This document shows positions 1 through 5,694 of a stretch of 6,646 nt of DNA, piece after piece. A program made the position numbers and the translations under genes. Each line of letters begins with the position of its first letter. The first letter of the stretch is position 1. The notes beneath the pieces were generated by a model. The model was given only the letters and a program-made list of their open reading frames with translations. It was not told the origin of the DNA and ran no database searches. The DNA is from Pseudomonadota bacterium (lineage in GTDB: Bacteria > Myxococcota_A > Polyangia > Polyangiales > Sandaracinaceae). The DNA lies in the NCBI GenBank assembly GCA_023427125.1, contig JAEZBP010000305.1, forward strand, positions 1 through 6,646, written 5' to 3'.

Positions 1-215
1 ATGGTGCGCCCGAGCTCACCGGCCGAGAACGCCGGGGCGCCCAGCGCGCGCTCGACCGCCTCGACGATCCCCGCCGCGTCGATGCAGCCCTCCGCGCCCG
101 GCGCGCGCGACCACTCGAGCGTGATGCGCTCGCGCGTCGGCTGGGCGCGACCCGGCGCCGGCGCGATCAGGAGCAAGGCGAGCGTCGCTGCGCCAAAGCA
201 TCGGGGATGAGGCAC
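1..215 (-). CDS. Secreted protein of unknown function, N-terminal part (gene runs off the left edge)
   Basis: The 71 visible codons start at a GTG (213-215). They read as a short basic n-region (VPHPR), a hydrophobic core (CFGAATLALLLIAPAP) and a likely signal peptidase site after GRA, just before QPTRERITLEW. The mature part begins with an acidic/amphipathic segment containing GAEGCIDAAGIVEAVERALG and then runs off the window, so the C-terminus is unseen. A 'W-x-AP-GC-(x)n-V-x-x-V-x-x-x-LG' start to a mature exported protein is a style I associate with envelope proteins of unknown function in myxobacteria, but I cannot name a domain. This frame was chosen over an overlapping Arg-rich frame (starting at 273) because only it gives a signal peptide and balanced composition. 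No Shine-Dalgarno motif is clear before the GTG. It lies 61 bp downstream of norB on the same strand, with a stem-loop between, so co-transcription is doubtful. Confidence 0.6.
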   Translation of the reverse strand, partial: MPHPRCFGAATLALLLIAPAPGRAQPTRERITLEWSRAPGAEGCIDAAGIVEAVERALGAPAFSAGELGRT

Positions 216-240
216 GATCGGCGCGGAGTGTACGCGGCCC

Positions 241-257
241 GAGCCCCTCGGGGGCTC
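241..257 (-). terminator. Perfect 7-bp G/C stem-loop downstream of norB
   Basis: GAGCCCC, a 3-nt loop and GGGGCTC form a perfect hairpin beginning about 20 nt past the norB stop codon and ending 25 nt before the next GTG start on the same strand. No T-tract follows on either strand, so it is not a classical intrinsic terminator. In very GC-rich genomes such stems can still act as terminators or 3'-end stabilisers. Position supports the call; the missing U-tract weakens it. Confidence 0.35.
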
Positions 258-276
258 TCCCGGCGACCGTCACGGC

Positions 277-2565
277 CTACGCCGGGAGCGGTCCGGTCTG
301 AGGGTGCTGCCCGACCTCGTTGCGCTCCTTCCGGACCATCCGCCCCGTCCGCACGCCGACGAGGAACCAGCCGAGCGCGAGCACACCGATCGCGAAGATC
401 GTGTCGCCGACCACGCGCAGCCACCGCAGCGTGTCCATCAGCGGCGTCTGCAGGAGCTCGGCCGAGCGCGCGTACCACATGCCCACCTTGACGCTGGCCC
501 ACGCCTGCAGGAGGCCGACCGGCAGGACGCTGATCAGCACCATGAGGGCGAGGCCGATGTTGATGCACCAGAACGAGAACGCCAGCGTCTTGGTGCGCCA
601 CTTCCGGTGCGAGGTCAGGCTGCGGAGGCAGAAGAGGATGAGCCCGATCCCGAGCATCCCATAGACACCGAAGAGCGCGGTGTGCCCGTGCACAGGCGTC
701 GTGTTCAGACCCTGCATGTAGTAGAGCGCGACCGGCGGATTGATCAGGAAGCCGAAGATCCCGGCGCCGACGAGGTTCCAGAACGCGACGGCGACGAAGA
801 AGTAGATCGGCCACTTGTAGGCGTCGACCCACGGCCGCATCCGCGACAGCCGGTAGTTCTGGTACGCCTCGAAGCCGATCAGCGTGAGCGGCACGACCTC
901 GAGCGCGCTGAACACCGCGCCGATCGCCAGCACCGCCGTCGGAGTGCCCGAGAAGTAGAGGTGGTGGAACGTGCCGAGGATCCCGCCGGCGAGGAAGATG
1001 ATCGTGGCGAAGAGCACGGCCGCGGTGGCCGTCGCCGTCCGCAGGAGCCCCATGCGCGTGAAGAGGAACGCGATGACCACGGTGGCGAAGACCTCGAAGA
1101 ACGCCTCGACCCAGAGGTGCACCACCCACCAGCGCCAGTACTCGGCGACCGCGAGGTGGGTGCGCTGGCCGTACATCAGCCCGGCCCCGTAGAAGAGGGC
1201 GATCGCGGCGGAGGCCAGGACGAAGAGCGCGAGCAGCGGGCGATGATCGCCCGGCAGGCGGAAGACCGGATAGATCGCGCGCACCAAGAGGCCGAGCCAG
1301 AGGAAGAGCCCGATGAAGAGGAAGATCTGCCAGAAGCGGCCGAGCTCGATGTACTCCCAGCCGGAGTGACCGAACCAAAAGTTCGCCTCGAAGCCCATCT
1401 GCTGGCGCGTGCCGTACCAGGTGCCGAAGAGGGAGCCGGCGACGATGACCACGAGACAGACGAAGAGCAGGTTGACGCCGAGCTTCTGGAAGCGCGGCTC
1501 GTGCCCGGAGACCGCCGGCGCGACGTAGAGACCGGTGCCGAGCCACGCGGTCGCGATCCAGTAGATGCCGATCTGAAGGTGCCAGCTCCGCGTGACGGAG
1601 TACGGGAGCACCTCGGCGAGCGGGATACCGTAGAACTCCGATCCCTCGACGCCATAGTGGGCGGTGACGGCGCCGAGCAGCACCTGCACGACCAGCAGAA
1701 TCGCCGCGACCCAGAAGTACTTCAGCGTCGCCTTCATCGAGGGGGTGGCCGCGAGCCCGAGCAGGGGGTCGGCGTCGGGCAGCGTGTCGGGTTGCTCCGC
1801 GTGCTCGTCGCGGTGGGTGGCGAAGTACCAGGCGAGCGCGCCGATCCCGGCGAGGAGCAGGACGAAGCTCAGCACCGACCACACGACGATCTCCGCCGTG
1901 ATGGTGTTGCCGACCAGCGGATCGGGCGGCCAGTTGTGGGTGTAGGTCAGCTCCGAGCCGGGCCGCTCGGTGATGGACGCCCACGACGTCCACCAGAAGA
2001 ACGCCGCGAGCATCTGGCGCCGCTCTGCGTTTGGCACCGACCCGGCAGGGATCGCGTAGGCTTCGCGCAGCGAGGCGAGCGCGGGGTCGTCGCCGAAGAG
2101 CGCCGTGTAGTGCGAAGCGACCTCGTCGAAGACCGCGGCGCGATCGCTCGAGATCCGGATCACGCCGTCGGCGTAGGTGTTCTCGCGCAGCTCATCCTGC
2201 AGGCGCTGGCGCATGGCCGCCTGCTGCCCCGCGTCGAGCTCCGCGTAGGCCGCCCCGTGCTCGGCGCGCGACCGGCGCTCGAGCAGCGCCGTCGACTCGC
2301 GGTGGAGCCAGTCGGCCGACCAGTCCGGCGCCACGTAGCCCCCGTGGCCCCAGATGGAGCCGACCTGCTGGCCGCCCATCGACTGCCACACGTTCTGACC
2401 GTCGAGGATGTCCTCGCGGGTGAACAGCGTCCTTCCGTCCTCGGTGACCACGCGCGCCGGAAGCGGCGGCGCCTGCTGGTAGATCTCGGAGCCGTAGTAG
2501 CCGAGCACCACGAAGGACCCGACGATCACGATGATGAGGGCGGCCCAGAGGCGTGAGAAGCGCAT
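277..2565 (-). CDS. norB: Quinol-dependent nitric oxide reductase, single-subunit qNOR
   Basis: Inner-membrane enzyme reducing 2 NO to N2O and water with electrons from the quinol pool. The 762-residue product has the qNOR layout: one N-terminal helix (about 6-24), a large extracytoplasmic domain (about 25-224, including GHGGYVAPDWSADWLHRE), then about 13 helices. Expected ligands are present: H329 (TRSWHLQ) and H628 for low-spin haem b, H626 for haem b3 (PVHGH, 624-628), and H483, H534 and H535 plus E487 for non-haem iron (HLWVEAFFEVF; GTFHHLYFSG). E491, the second conserved Glu, is present. There is no CxxCH and the N-terminal extension is fused, so this is qNOR rather than cytochrome-c-dependent NorBC. 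I chose ATG 2563-2565 (MRFSRLW) because family homology, as I recall Neisseria qNOR, starts there. In-frame starts at 2625 (ATG) and 2640 (GTG) would add 20 or 25 polar, Gly/Arg-rich residues; none of the three has a clear ribosome site. No norC, nir, nos or NO-regulator gene is visible nearby, which fits a stand-alone NO-detoxifying enzyme. Confidence 0.96.
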   Translation of the reverse strand: MRFSRLWAALIIVIVGSFVVLGYYGSEIYQQAPPLPARVVTEDGRTLFTREDILDGQNVWQSMGGQQVGSIWGHGGYVAPDWSADWLHRESTALLERRSRAEHGAAYAELDAGQQAAMRQRLQDELRENTYADGVIRISSDRAAVFDEVASHYTALFGDDPALASLREAYAIPAGSVPNAERRQMLAAFFWWTSWASITERPGSELTYTHNWPPDPLVGNTITAEIVVWSVLSFVLLLAGIGALAWYFATHRDEHAEQPDTLPDADPLLGLAATPSMKATLKYFWVAAILLVVQVLLGAVTAHYGVEGSEFYGIPLAEVLPYSVTRSWHLQIGIYWIATAWLGTGLYVAPAVSGHEPRFQKLGVNLLFVCLVVIVAGSLFGTWYGTRQQMGFEANFWFGHSGWEYIELGRFWQIFLFIGLFLWLGLLVRAIYPVFRLPGDHRPLLALFVLASAAIALFYGAGLMYGQRTHLAVAEYWRWWVVHLWVEAFFEVFATVVIAFLFTRMGLLRTATATAAVLFATIIFLAGGILGTFHHLYFSGTPTAVLAIGAVFSALEVVPLTLIGFEAYQNYRLSRMRPWVDAYKWPIYFFVAVAFWNLVGAGIFGFLINPPVALYYMQGLNTTPVHGHTALFGVYGMLGIGLILFCLRSLTSHRKWRTKTLAFSFWCINIGLALMVLISVLPVGLLQAWASVKVGMWYARSAELLQTPLMDTLRWLRVVGDTIFAIGVLALGWFLVGVRTGRMVRKERNEVGQHPQTGPLPA

Positions 2566-2685
2566 CCCGGGAGCCGCGGCAAGGGGCGTACCGCGCAGGG
2601 TGTCGCCACCGGACCGAGCCCCCATGGAGCGGCGCGCCACAGCGCGCGCGACGGGCCACGCTCGGGCGTCCTACGATGCGCGTCG
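2566..2685. promoter_or_regulatory. Divergent gap between norB and the SUKH gene
   Basis: This 120-bp stretch must hold the promoters of both divergent genes if norB starts at 2565; it shrinks to 45 bp if the GTG at 2640 is used. I looked for an FNR/NNR-type palindrome (TTGAT-N4-ATCAA), NsrR-like AT-rich dyads and clear -35/-10 pairs and saw none. The stretch is almost entirely G/C, without the AT-rich patch usual for sigma-70 promoters. How norB senses NO cannot be read from this sequence. Confidence 0.3.
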
Positions 2686-3369
2686 ATGACCTTCCTGGAT
2701 CGTGTTCGGAGCGGGCTCGAAGCGCTGCGGGGGCTGCCCGACCCCACCCACGTCGTGTTCGGCGCGGGCTCCCATCGCTACGCGCTCTTGCCGGTGGTGT
2801 CGCGGAGCACCCTCGAGGCGGTGGAGCGCGAGCACTCGCTTCGTTTTCCCGAGGACTACCGGCGCTTCATGCTCGAGCTCGGCGGCGGCGGAGCGGGACC
2901 CTCGTACGGCTTGCTCCCCTTCGGGATGGTCGACGACGGCTACGGTCACGCGCCCTGGCAGACGTGGAGGCTGCGGCCGGGCGAGCCGTTCCCGCATCGC
3001 GAGGAGTGGAACGACGTGTCCATCCTCGAGATCGGCGCGCCGTCTCCGGACGACTTCGAGGACGACGCGGCGTACCAGGCCGCGTACGACGAGTGGCGCA
3101 GCAGCGACGCGGCGTACGAGCAGCAGAACGCGTACTGGGAGGCCGTCGGCACCCGGCGAGGCTGCATCCCGATCTGCCATCACGGGTGCGCGCTGCGCGA
3201 CTGGCTCGTGGTGAGCGGCCCGGAGGCCGGGACCGTCTGGCACGACGCGTCGGCGGACACGATGGGCATCGCGCCGATCGCCGGGCCGGATCGTGCGCGC
3301 ACGACGTTCGCCGACTGGTATCTCGACTGGCTCGAAGGCGCGCTCGCCGCGCTGCGCGCCGGTCGCTGA
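2686..3369 (+). CDS. SMI1/KNR4 (SUKH) family protein
   Basis: Soluble 227-residue protein without signal peptide or membrane segment. SUKH hallmarks in order: a helix ending in LRFPEDYRRFMLELGGGGAG (52-71), the GPSYGLLPFG strand-loop (71-80), GCIPICHHGC followed by DWLVVSGPEAGTVW (159-185), and a C-terminal FADWYLDWLEGAL helix (208-220). SUKH folds bind partner proteins. In bacteria they include many immunity proteins against secreted toxins, but stand-alone copies of unknown role are common. Between the two core halves lies an acidic, Tyr-rich helical insertion (about 121-155, with spaced AY/YW pairs), which could be a partner-binding surface. No toxin, Rhs, VgrG or secretion gene is adjacent, so an immunity role is not supported locally. 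The ATG at 2686 is the first in this frame that fits the domain; no strong Shine-Dalgarno motif is visible. Confidence 0.85.
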   Translation: MTFLDRVRSGLEALRGLPDPTHVVFGAGSHRYALLPVVSRSTLEAVEREHSLRFPEDYRRFMLELGGGGAGPSYGLLPFGMVDDGYGHAPWQTWRLRPGEPFPHREEWNDVSILEIGAPSPDDFEDDAAYQAAYDEWRSSDAAYEQQNAYWEAVGTRRGCIPICHHGCALRDWLVVSGPEAGTVWHDASADTMGIAPIAGPDRARTTFADWYLDWLEGALAALRAGR

Positions 3370-3416
3370 TCTCCTCTTCGAGCGGCGCTGCGCGCTCCCC
3401 AACCGAGCGGGTGCTC

Positions 3417-3521
3417 GCTCCGGCCAAGCCGAGCTCTGCTCCGGCCAAGCCGGACTTCGCACCGGGCGAGCGAGATCGCGCTCCGGCCTCCCGGCCGCAC
3501 GCTCCGGCCGGCCGATCGGCT
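3417..3521 (+). repeat. Tandem array of five 21-bp units
   Basis: Units start at 3417, 3438, 3459, 3480 and 3501, each opening with GCtCCGGcc or a close variant (the third opens GCACCGGGC). The first two are identical over 15 bases (GCTCCGGCCAAGCCG); the later three diverge in their second half. In one plus-strand frame they would encode a seven-residue repeat (APAKPSS, APAKPDF, APGERDR, APASRPH, APAGRSA), but that frame is out of phase with the SUKH gene and has no start of its own. The period of 21 is a multiple of three and also two helical turns, so neither a coding relic nor a DNA-level repeat can be excluded. Confidence 0.65.
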
Positions 3522-3544
3522 TCCTCCCTGGGGCGACACGCCTC

Positions 3545-3565
3545 AGCCCCCCGGCGGCGGGGGCT
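3545..3565. terminator. G/C stem-loop in the convergent gap, possible bidirectional terminator
   Basis: AGCCCCC (3545-3551) pairs perfectly with GGGGGCT (3559-3565) around a 7-nt loop, and a CCCC/GGGG palindrome follows directly (about 3567-3574). It sits between converging genes, where a terminator is expected, but there is no T-tract and it is about 180 bp from the SUKH stop. Runs of C and G produce such stems by chance in DNA this GC-rich. Confidence 0.25.
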
Positions 3566-3738
3566 CCCCCGGGGTGCCGAACGGACGGCCCCTGGCTTCC
3601 CCGCGGCGAATTCCGGGCACCCTCTCGCCCTCTCCCCCCCTCGGCCGGGCTCTCCCCCGGTCGGCGCCGGCTCTTTCGACCCCGGGAGGTGGCGGCCGGG
3701 AGGCAAGGGAAGACGCGCGGGGAGGCCGGGGGACGCGC

Positions 3739-3771
3739 CGACTTGGCCGGAGGAGAGATCGGCGCGGCCGG
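3739..3771 (-). repeat. Inverted degenerate copy of the 21-bp repeat core
   Basis: Compared with the reverse complement of 3420-3452 (parts of tandem units 1 and 2), this 33-bp stretch matches at 28 positions by my hand alignment, including an uninterrupted CTTGGCCGGAG. The two copies form arms of an imperfect inverted repeat about 290 bp apart. Confidence 0.5.
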
Positions 3772-3817
3772 TGGAGCGGCTCCGCCGGCAGGTTCGCCCT
3801 CCTACGAGCTCGCGAAT

Positions 3818-4426
3818 CTAATGGAGCGTCACTCGCCGCACGCCCTCTTGGATCAGGGCGGGGATCTGGAGGGCGGTGCGCACGGACTCGGCGTCGAGCC
3901 GCTCGAAGAGCACGGTGAGCTGGCCCTCGTAGAGGACGACGCCGGCGCCGGGGAGCGAGCAGAGGGCGTCGTGAAGGGCGCCGTCTTGCCACCAGTCGGA
4001 CGCGCTCGGCTCGGAGCGGGTGTAGACGTCGAAGAGGCCGTGGCCGTCGCCCGCCGGGCGCGGGCGACCGTACTGCGTGCGGAGCGCGTCGATGTCGCCG
4101 ACCCAGAGCGCGGCGTTCGGCGCGATCATCGCGTCGGGGATGCGACAGCGGAGGCCGAGCAGGCCGTCGAGGCCGCGGCTCACGTGGTTGTCGCAGTCGA
4201 TCTCGACGAGGACGCCCGCCGTCTCGCCGCGCAGGCGCGGCCAGCCTTCTTCGTTCGGCACGACGGCGAGCCCGCCGACCTCCGCGGCGACCGCGCGGAA
4301 CTCGGCCCACACGCGCTCTTGTACGTCGTCCCCCTGCGCGAGCAGCCGCGGCCTCAGCGCGGCGACGGCCGCGGCCACCGTCAGCGCGAAGGCGAGCGCC
4401 ACGACGATCCACAAGACCAGCGTCAT
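3818..4426 (-). CDS. Small membrane-anchored protein of unknown function
   Basis: 202 residues starting at ATG 4424-4426. One N-terminal hydrophobic helix (about 3-24, LVLWIVVALAFALTVAAAVAAL) is followed by LRPR, suggesting an anchored protein. The rest is soluble: an amphipathic helix (about 34-50), a likely beta-strand region WPRLRGETAGVLVEIDCDN (62-80), NAALWVGD (104-111), FDVYTRSEPSASDWW (132-146), then GAGVVLYEGQLTVLFE (160-175) and a final helix with the stop at 3818-3820. The 'RGETAGVLVEID ... FDVYTRSEPS' arrangement resembles proteins of unknown function with a membrane anchor and one alpha/beta domain, but I cannot assign a family and give no function. A longer frame upstream to 4852 is antisense to the desaturase and Ser/Arg-rich, so it was not used. 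The bases AAGAG directly abut the ATG, too close for an ideal ribosome site. It is divergent from the desaturase gene. Confidence 0.8.
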   Translation of the reverse strand: MTLVLWIVVALAFALTVAAAVAALRPRLLAQGDDVQERVWAEFRAVAAEVGGLAVVPNEEGWPRLRGETAGVLVEIDCDNHVSRGLDGLLGLRCRIPDAMIAPNAALWVGDIDALRTQYGRPRPAGDGHGLFDVYTRSEPSASDWWQDGALHDALCSLPGAGVVLYEGQLTVLFERLDAESVRTALQIPALIQEGVRRVTLH

Positions 4427-4598
4427 CTCTTGCAGGTTGTACCCCGACGGCACGCGGCGCCAGCGCGCGAGAGGGGACGTGGCAGCGCGCGTCGCGAGAG
4501 CGCCGGCGCTCAGCGCCGAGGAGGGACGACCTCCGAGAGGACAGGCGCACCGATCCGGCTCGCGCCGCTCACGAAGCTGTCGTAGGGTCCGCGCCCTC
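4427..4598. promoter_or_regulatory. Divergent promoter gap with two adjacent palindromes
   Basis: 172 bp between divergent starts. It holds a 15-bp palindrome CGGCGCT-C-AGCGCCG (4504-4518) and, one base later, GGAGG-GACGA-CCTCC (4520-4534). Either could be a repressor-type operator controlling the desaturase and/or the small membrane protein, or a hairpin in the desaturase leader. AGGG at 4584-4587 lies 11 bases before the desaturase ATG and may be a weak ribosome site. No sigma-70 or sigma-54 promoter is recognisable by eye. Confidence 0.35.
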
Positions 4599-5675
4599 AT
4601 GCGCGCCGACCCGCTGTTTGGGCCCGCCTCCGAGGTCGACCTCGAGGGCTTCTTGCGAGAGATCCGCGCACTCCGTGCGGAGATCCGCGCGGACCTCGGC
4701 CCCGACGATCGGGCGCACCTCGAGCTGATGGAGCGCTGCGGGCGGGCCGCCACCGCGCTCGGCCTCGCGACCGCGTGGATGGGGCCCAACCCGGTGAGCA
4801 TGCTCGGCCTCGCGCTCGGCCGCAGCGTGCGCTGGATGCTGATGCACCACATCGGCCACCGCGGCTACGACCGAGTCCCCGGGATCGCCCCTCGACACAC
4901 CAGCGCGGTCTTCGCGCGCGGCTGGCGCCGCTGGCTCGACTGGCCCGACTGGATCCACCCGGACGCGTGGTGCCACGAGCACAACGTGCTGCACCACTCG
5001 TTCACCGGGGAGGACGACGACCCCGACCAGTTCGAGCGCAACACCGAGTGGGTCAACGAGCTGCCCAAGCCCGCGCGCTGGGCGCTGCTCGCCGGGCTCA
5101 CGGCGACGTGGCGCCAGAGCTACTACGCGCAGGGGACGATGCGCGAGTGGATGTCGCGCAAGGGAGCGAAGCCAACAGACGGTGAGGTCCGGCGCGCGGT
5201 CCTGCTGAAGTGCTGGCTACCCTACGCCGCCTATCACCTCGCGGCGCTGCCCGCGCTCTACGCGCCGCTCGGTCCGCTCGCGGTCGGCAGCGCCGCGATC
5301 AACTCGCTGTTCGCCGACGTGCTGACCAACGTGCACACCTTCCTCGTCGTCGGGCCGAACCACGCGGGCGAGGACCTCTTCCGCTTCGACGCGCGGCCGA
5401 AGGACAAGGCCGAGTACTACGCGCGCCAGGTGTGGGGCTCGACGAACTACGCGACCGGCACCGAGCTCATCGACTTCCTGCACCTCTTCCTGAACTACCA
5501 GATCGAGCACCACCTCTTCCCCGACGTGCCGATGCTGCAGTACCGCAAGGTGCAGCCCAAGGTGAAGGCGCTCTGCGAGCGCTACGGCCTGCCCTACGTC
5601 CAGGAGAGCGTCTTCACGCGCTTCCGGAAGATGGCAGACGTCTTCGTCGGCGATGCGGTCATGAAGCGGGCGTGA
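4599..5675 (+). CDS. Membrane fatty acid desaturase
   Basis: 358-residue integral-membrane di-iron enzyme, expected to introduce a double bond into an acyl chain using O2 and a reduced electron carrier. The three histidine boxes of the family are present: H83-x3-H87 (HHIGH), H128-x3-HH (HEHNVLHHSFTGEDDDPDQF, H132/H133) and Q301-x2-HH (NYQIEHHLFPDVP, H304/H305). The extra H246 (TNVHTF) in the later hydrophobic segment is a plausible additional ligand. The QxxHH third box is typical of front-end and acyl-lipid desaturases, but there is no fused cytochrome b5 or ferredoxin-reductase domain, so the electron donor is separate. Hydrophobic stretches around 54-82, 160-170 and 202-252 fit membrane passage. 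Start ATG 4599 was chosen because the longer frame (from 4077) runs antisense through the neighbouring gene and is Arg/Ser-rich there. Substrate and regiospecificity cannot be read from sequence. The next gene begins 19 bp downstream, suggesting one transcript. Confidence 0.93.
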   Translation: MRADPLFGPASEVDLEGFLREIRALRAEIRADLGPDDRAHLELMERCGRAATALGLATAWMGPNPVSMLGLALGRSVRWMLMHHIGHRGYDRVPGIAPRHTSAVFARGWRRWLDWPDWIHPDAWCHEHNVLHHSFTGEDDDPDQFERNTEWVNELPKPARWALLAGLTATWRQSYYAQGTMREWMSRKGAKPTDGEVRRAVLLKCWLPYAAYHLAALPALYAPLGPLAVGSAAINSLFADVLTNVHTFLVVGPNHAGEDLFRFDARPKDKAEYYARQVWGSTNYATGTELIDFLHLFLNYQIEHHLFPDVPMLQYRKVQPKVKALCERYGLPYVQESVFTRFRKMADVFVGDAVMKRA

Positions 5676-5694
5676 GCGGTATGCTCCGCGCCGC

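Larger units (their letters stand above)
3370..3817. other. Convergent intergenic gap with repeats and stem-loops, no convincing gene
   Basis: 448 bp between the stop codons of two converging genes. Open frames cross it on both strands, but all translate to Pro/Arg/Gly/Ser-rich sequence without folded-domain character and run antisense into, or out of frame with, the neighbouring real genes. Contents in order: five 21-bp tandem units (3417-3521), a 7-bp G/C stem-loop (3545-3565), a pyrimidine-rich stretch on the plus strand (about 3588-3680), a switch to purine-rich sequence (about 3681-3760), and an inverted degenerate copy of the tandem-repeat core (3739-3771). A 3'-UTR/terminator region or decayed repetitive DNA explains it best. 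Confidence 0.6.

Noticed and set aside
167..1993. A 608-codon minus-strand frame overlapping norB
   Set aside because: Arg/Ala/Pro/His-rich translation of norB in a shifted frame. No frameshift is needed, since norB itself is intact throughout.
304..2556. A 750-codon open frame on the plus strand
   Set aside because: It is antisense to norB and extremely rich in Glu, Asp, Arg and His with no domain. In GC-rich DNA stop codons are rare, so long shadow frames are expected; norB on the other strand has full family conservation.
2686..3369. SUKH gene as an immunity protein of a polymorphic toxin or anti-phage system
   Set aside because: No toxin, Rhs/VgrG, secretion or defence gene lies beside it; neighbours are norB and an unrelated anchored protein.
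3417..3521. Possible CRISPR array
   Set aside because: Units are 21-bp, directly abutting and degenerate, with no unique spacers and no cas genes in the window.
2553..3821. A 422-codon plus-strand frame spanning the SUKH gene and the convergent gap
   Set aside because: Arg-rich and out of phase with the SUKH gene. Its repeat-bearing tail reads as low-complexity Pro/Ala/Arg with no start of its own.
3293..4585. A 430-codon plus-strand frame across the gap and the small membrane protein gene
   Set aside because: It is antisense to the 3818-4426 gene, whose minus-strand product has a membrane anchor and balanced composition; the plus-strand reading is compositional shadow.
4077..4598. N-terminal extension of the desaturase frame
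   Set aside because: The extension runs antisense through the neighbouring gene and is Ser/Arg-rich. Desaturase-like sequence begins only after the ATG at 4599.
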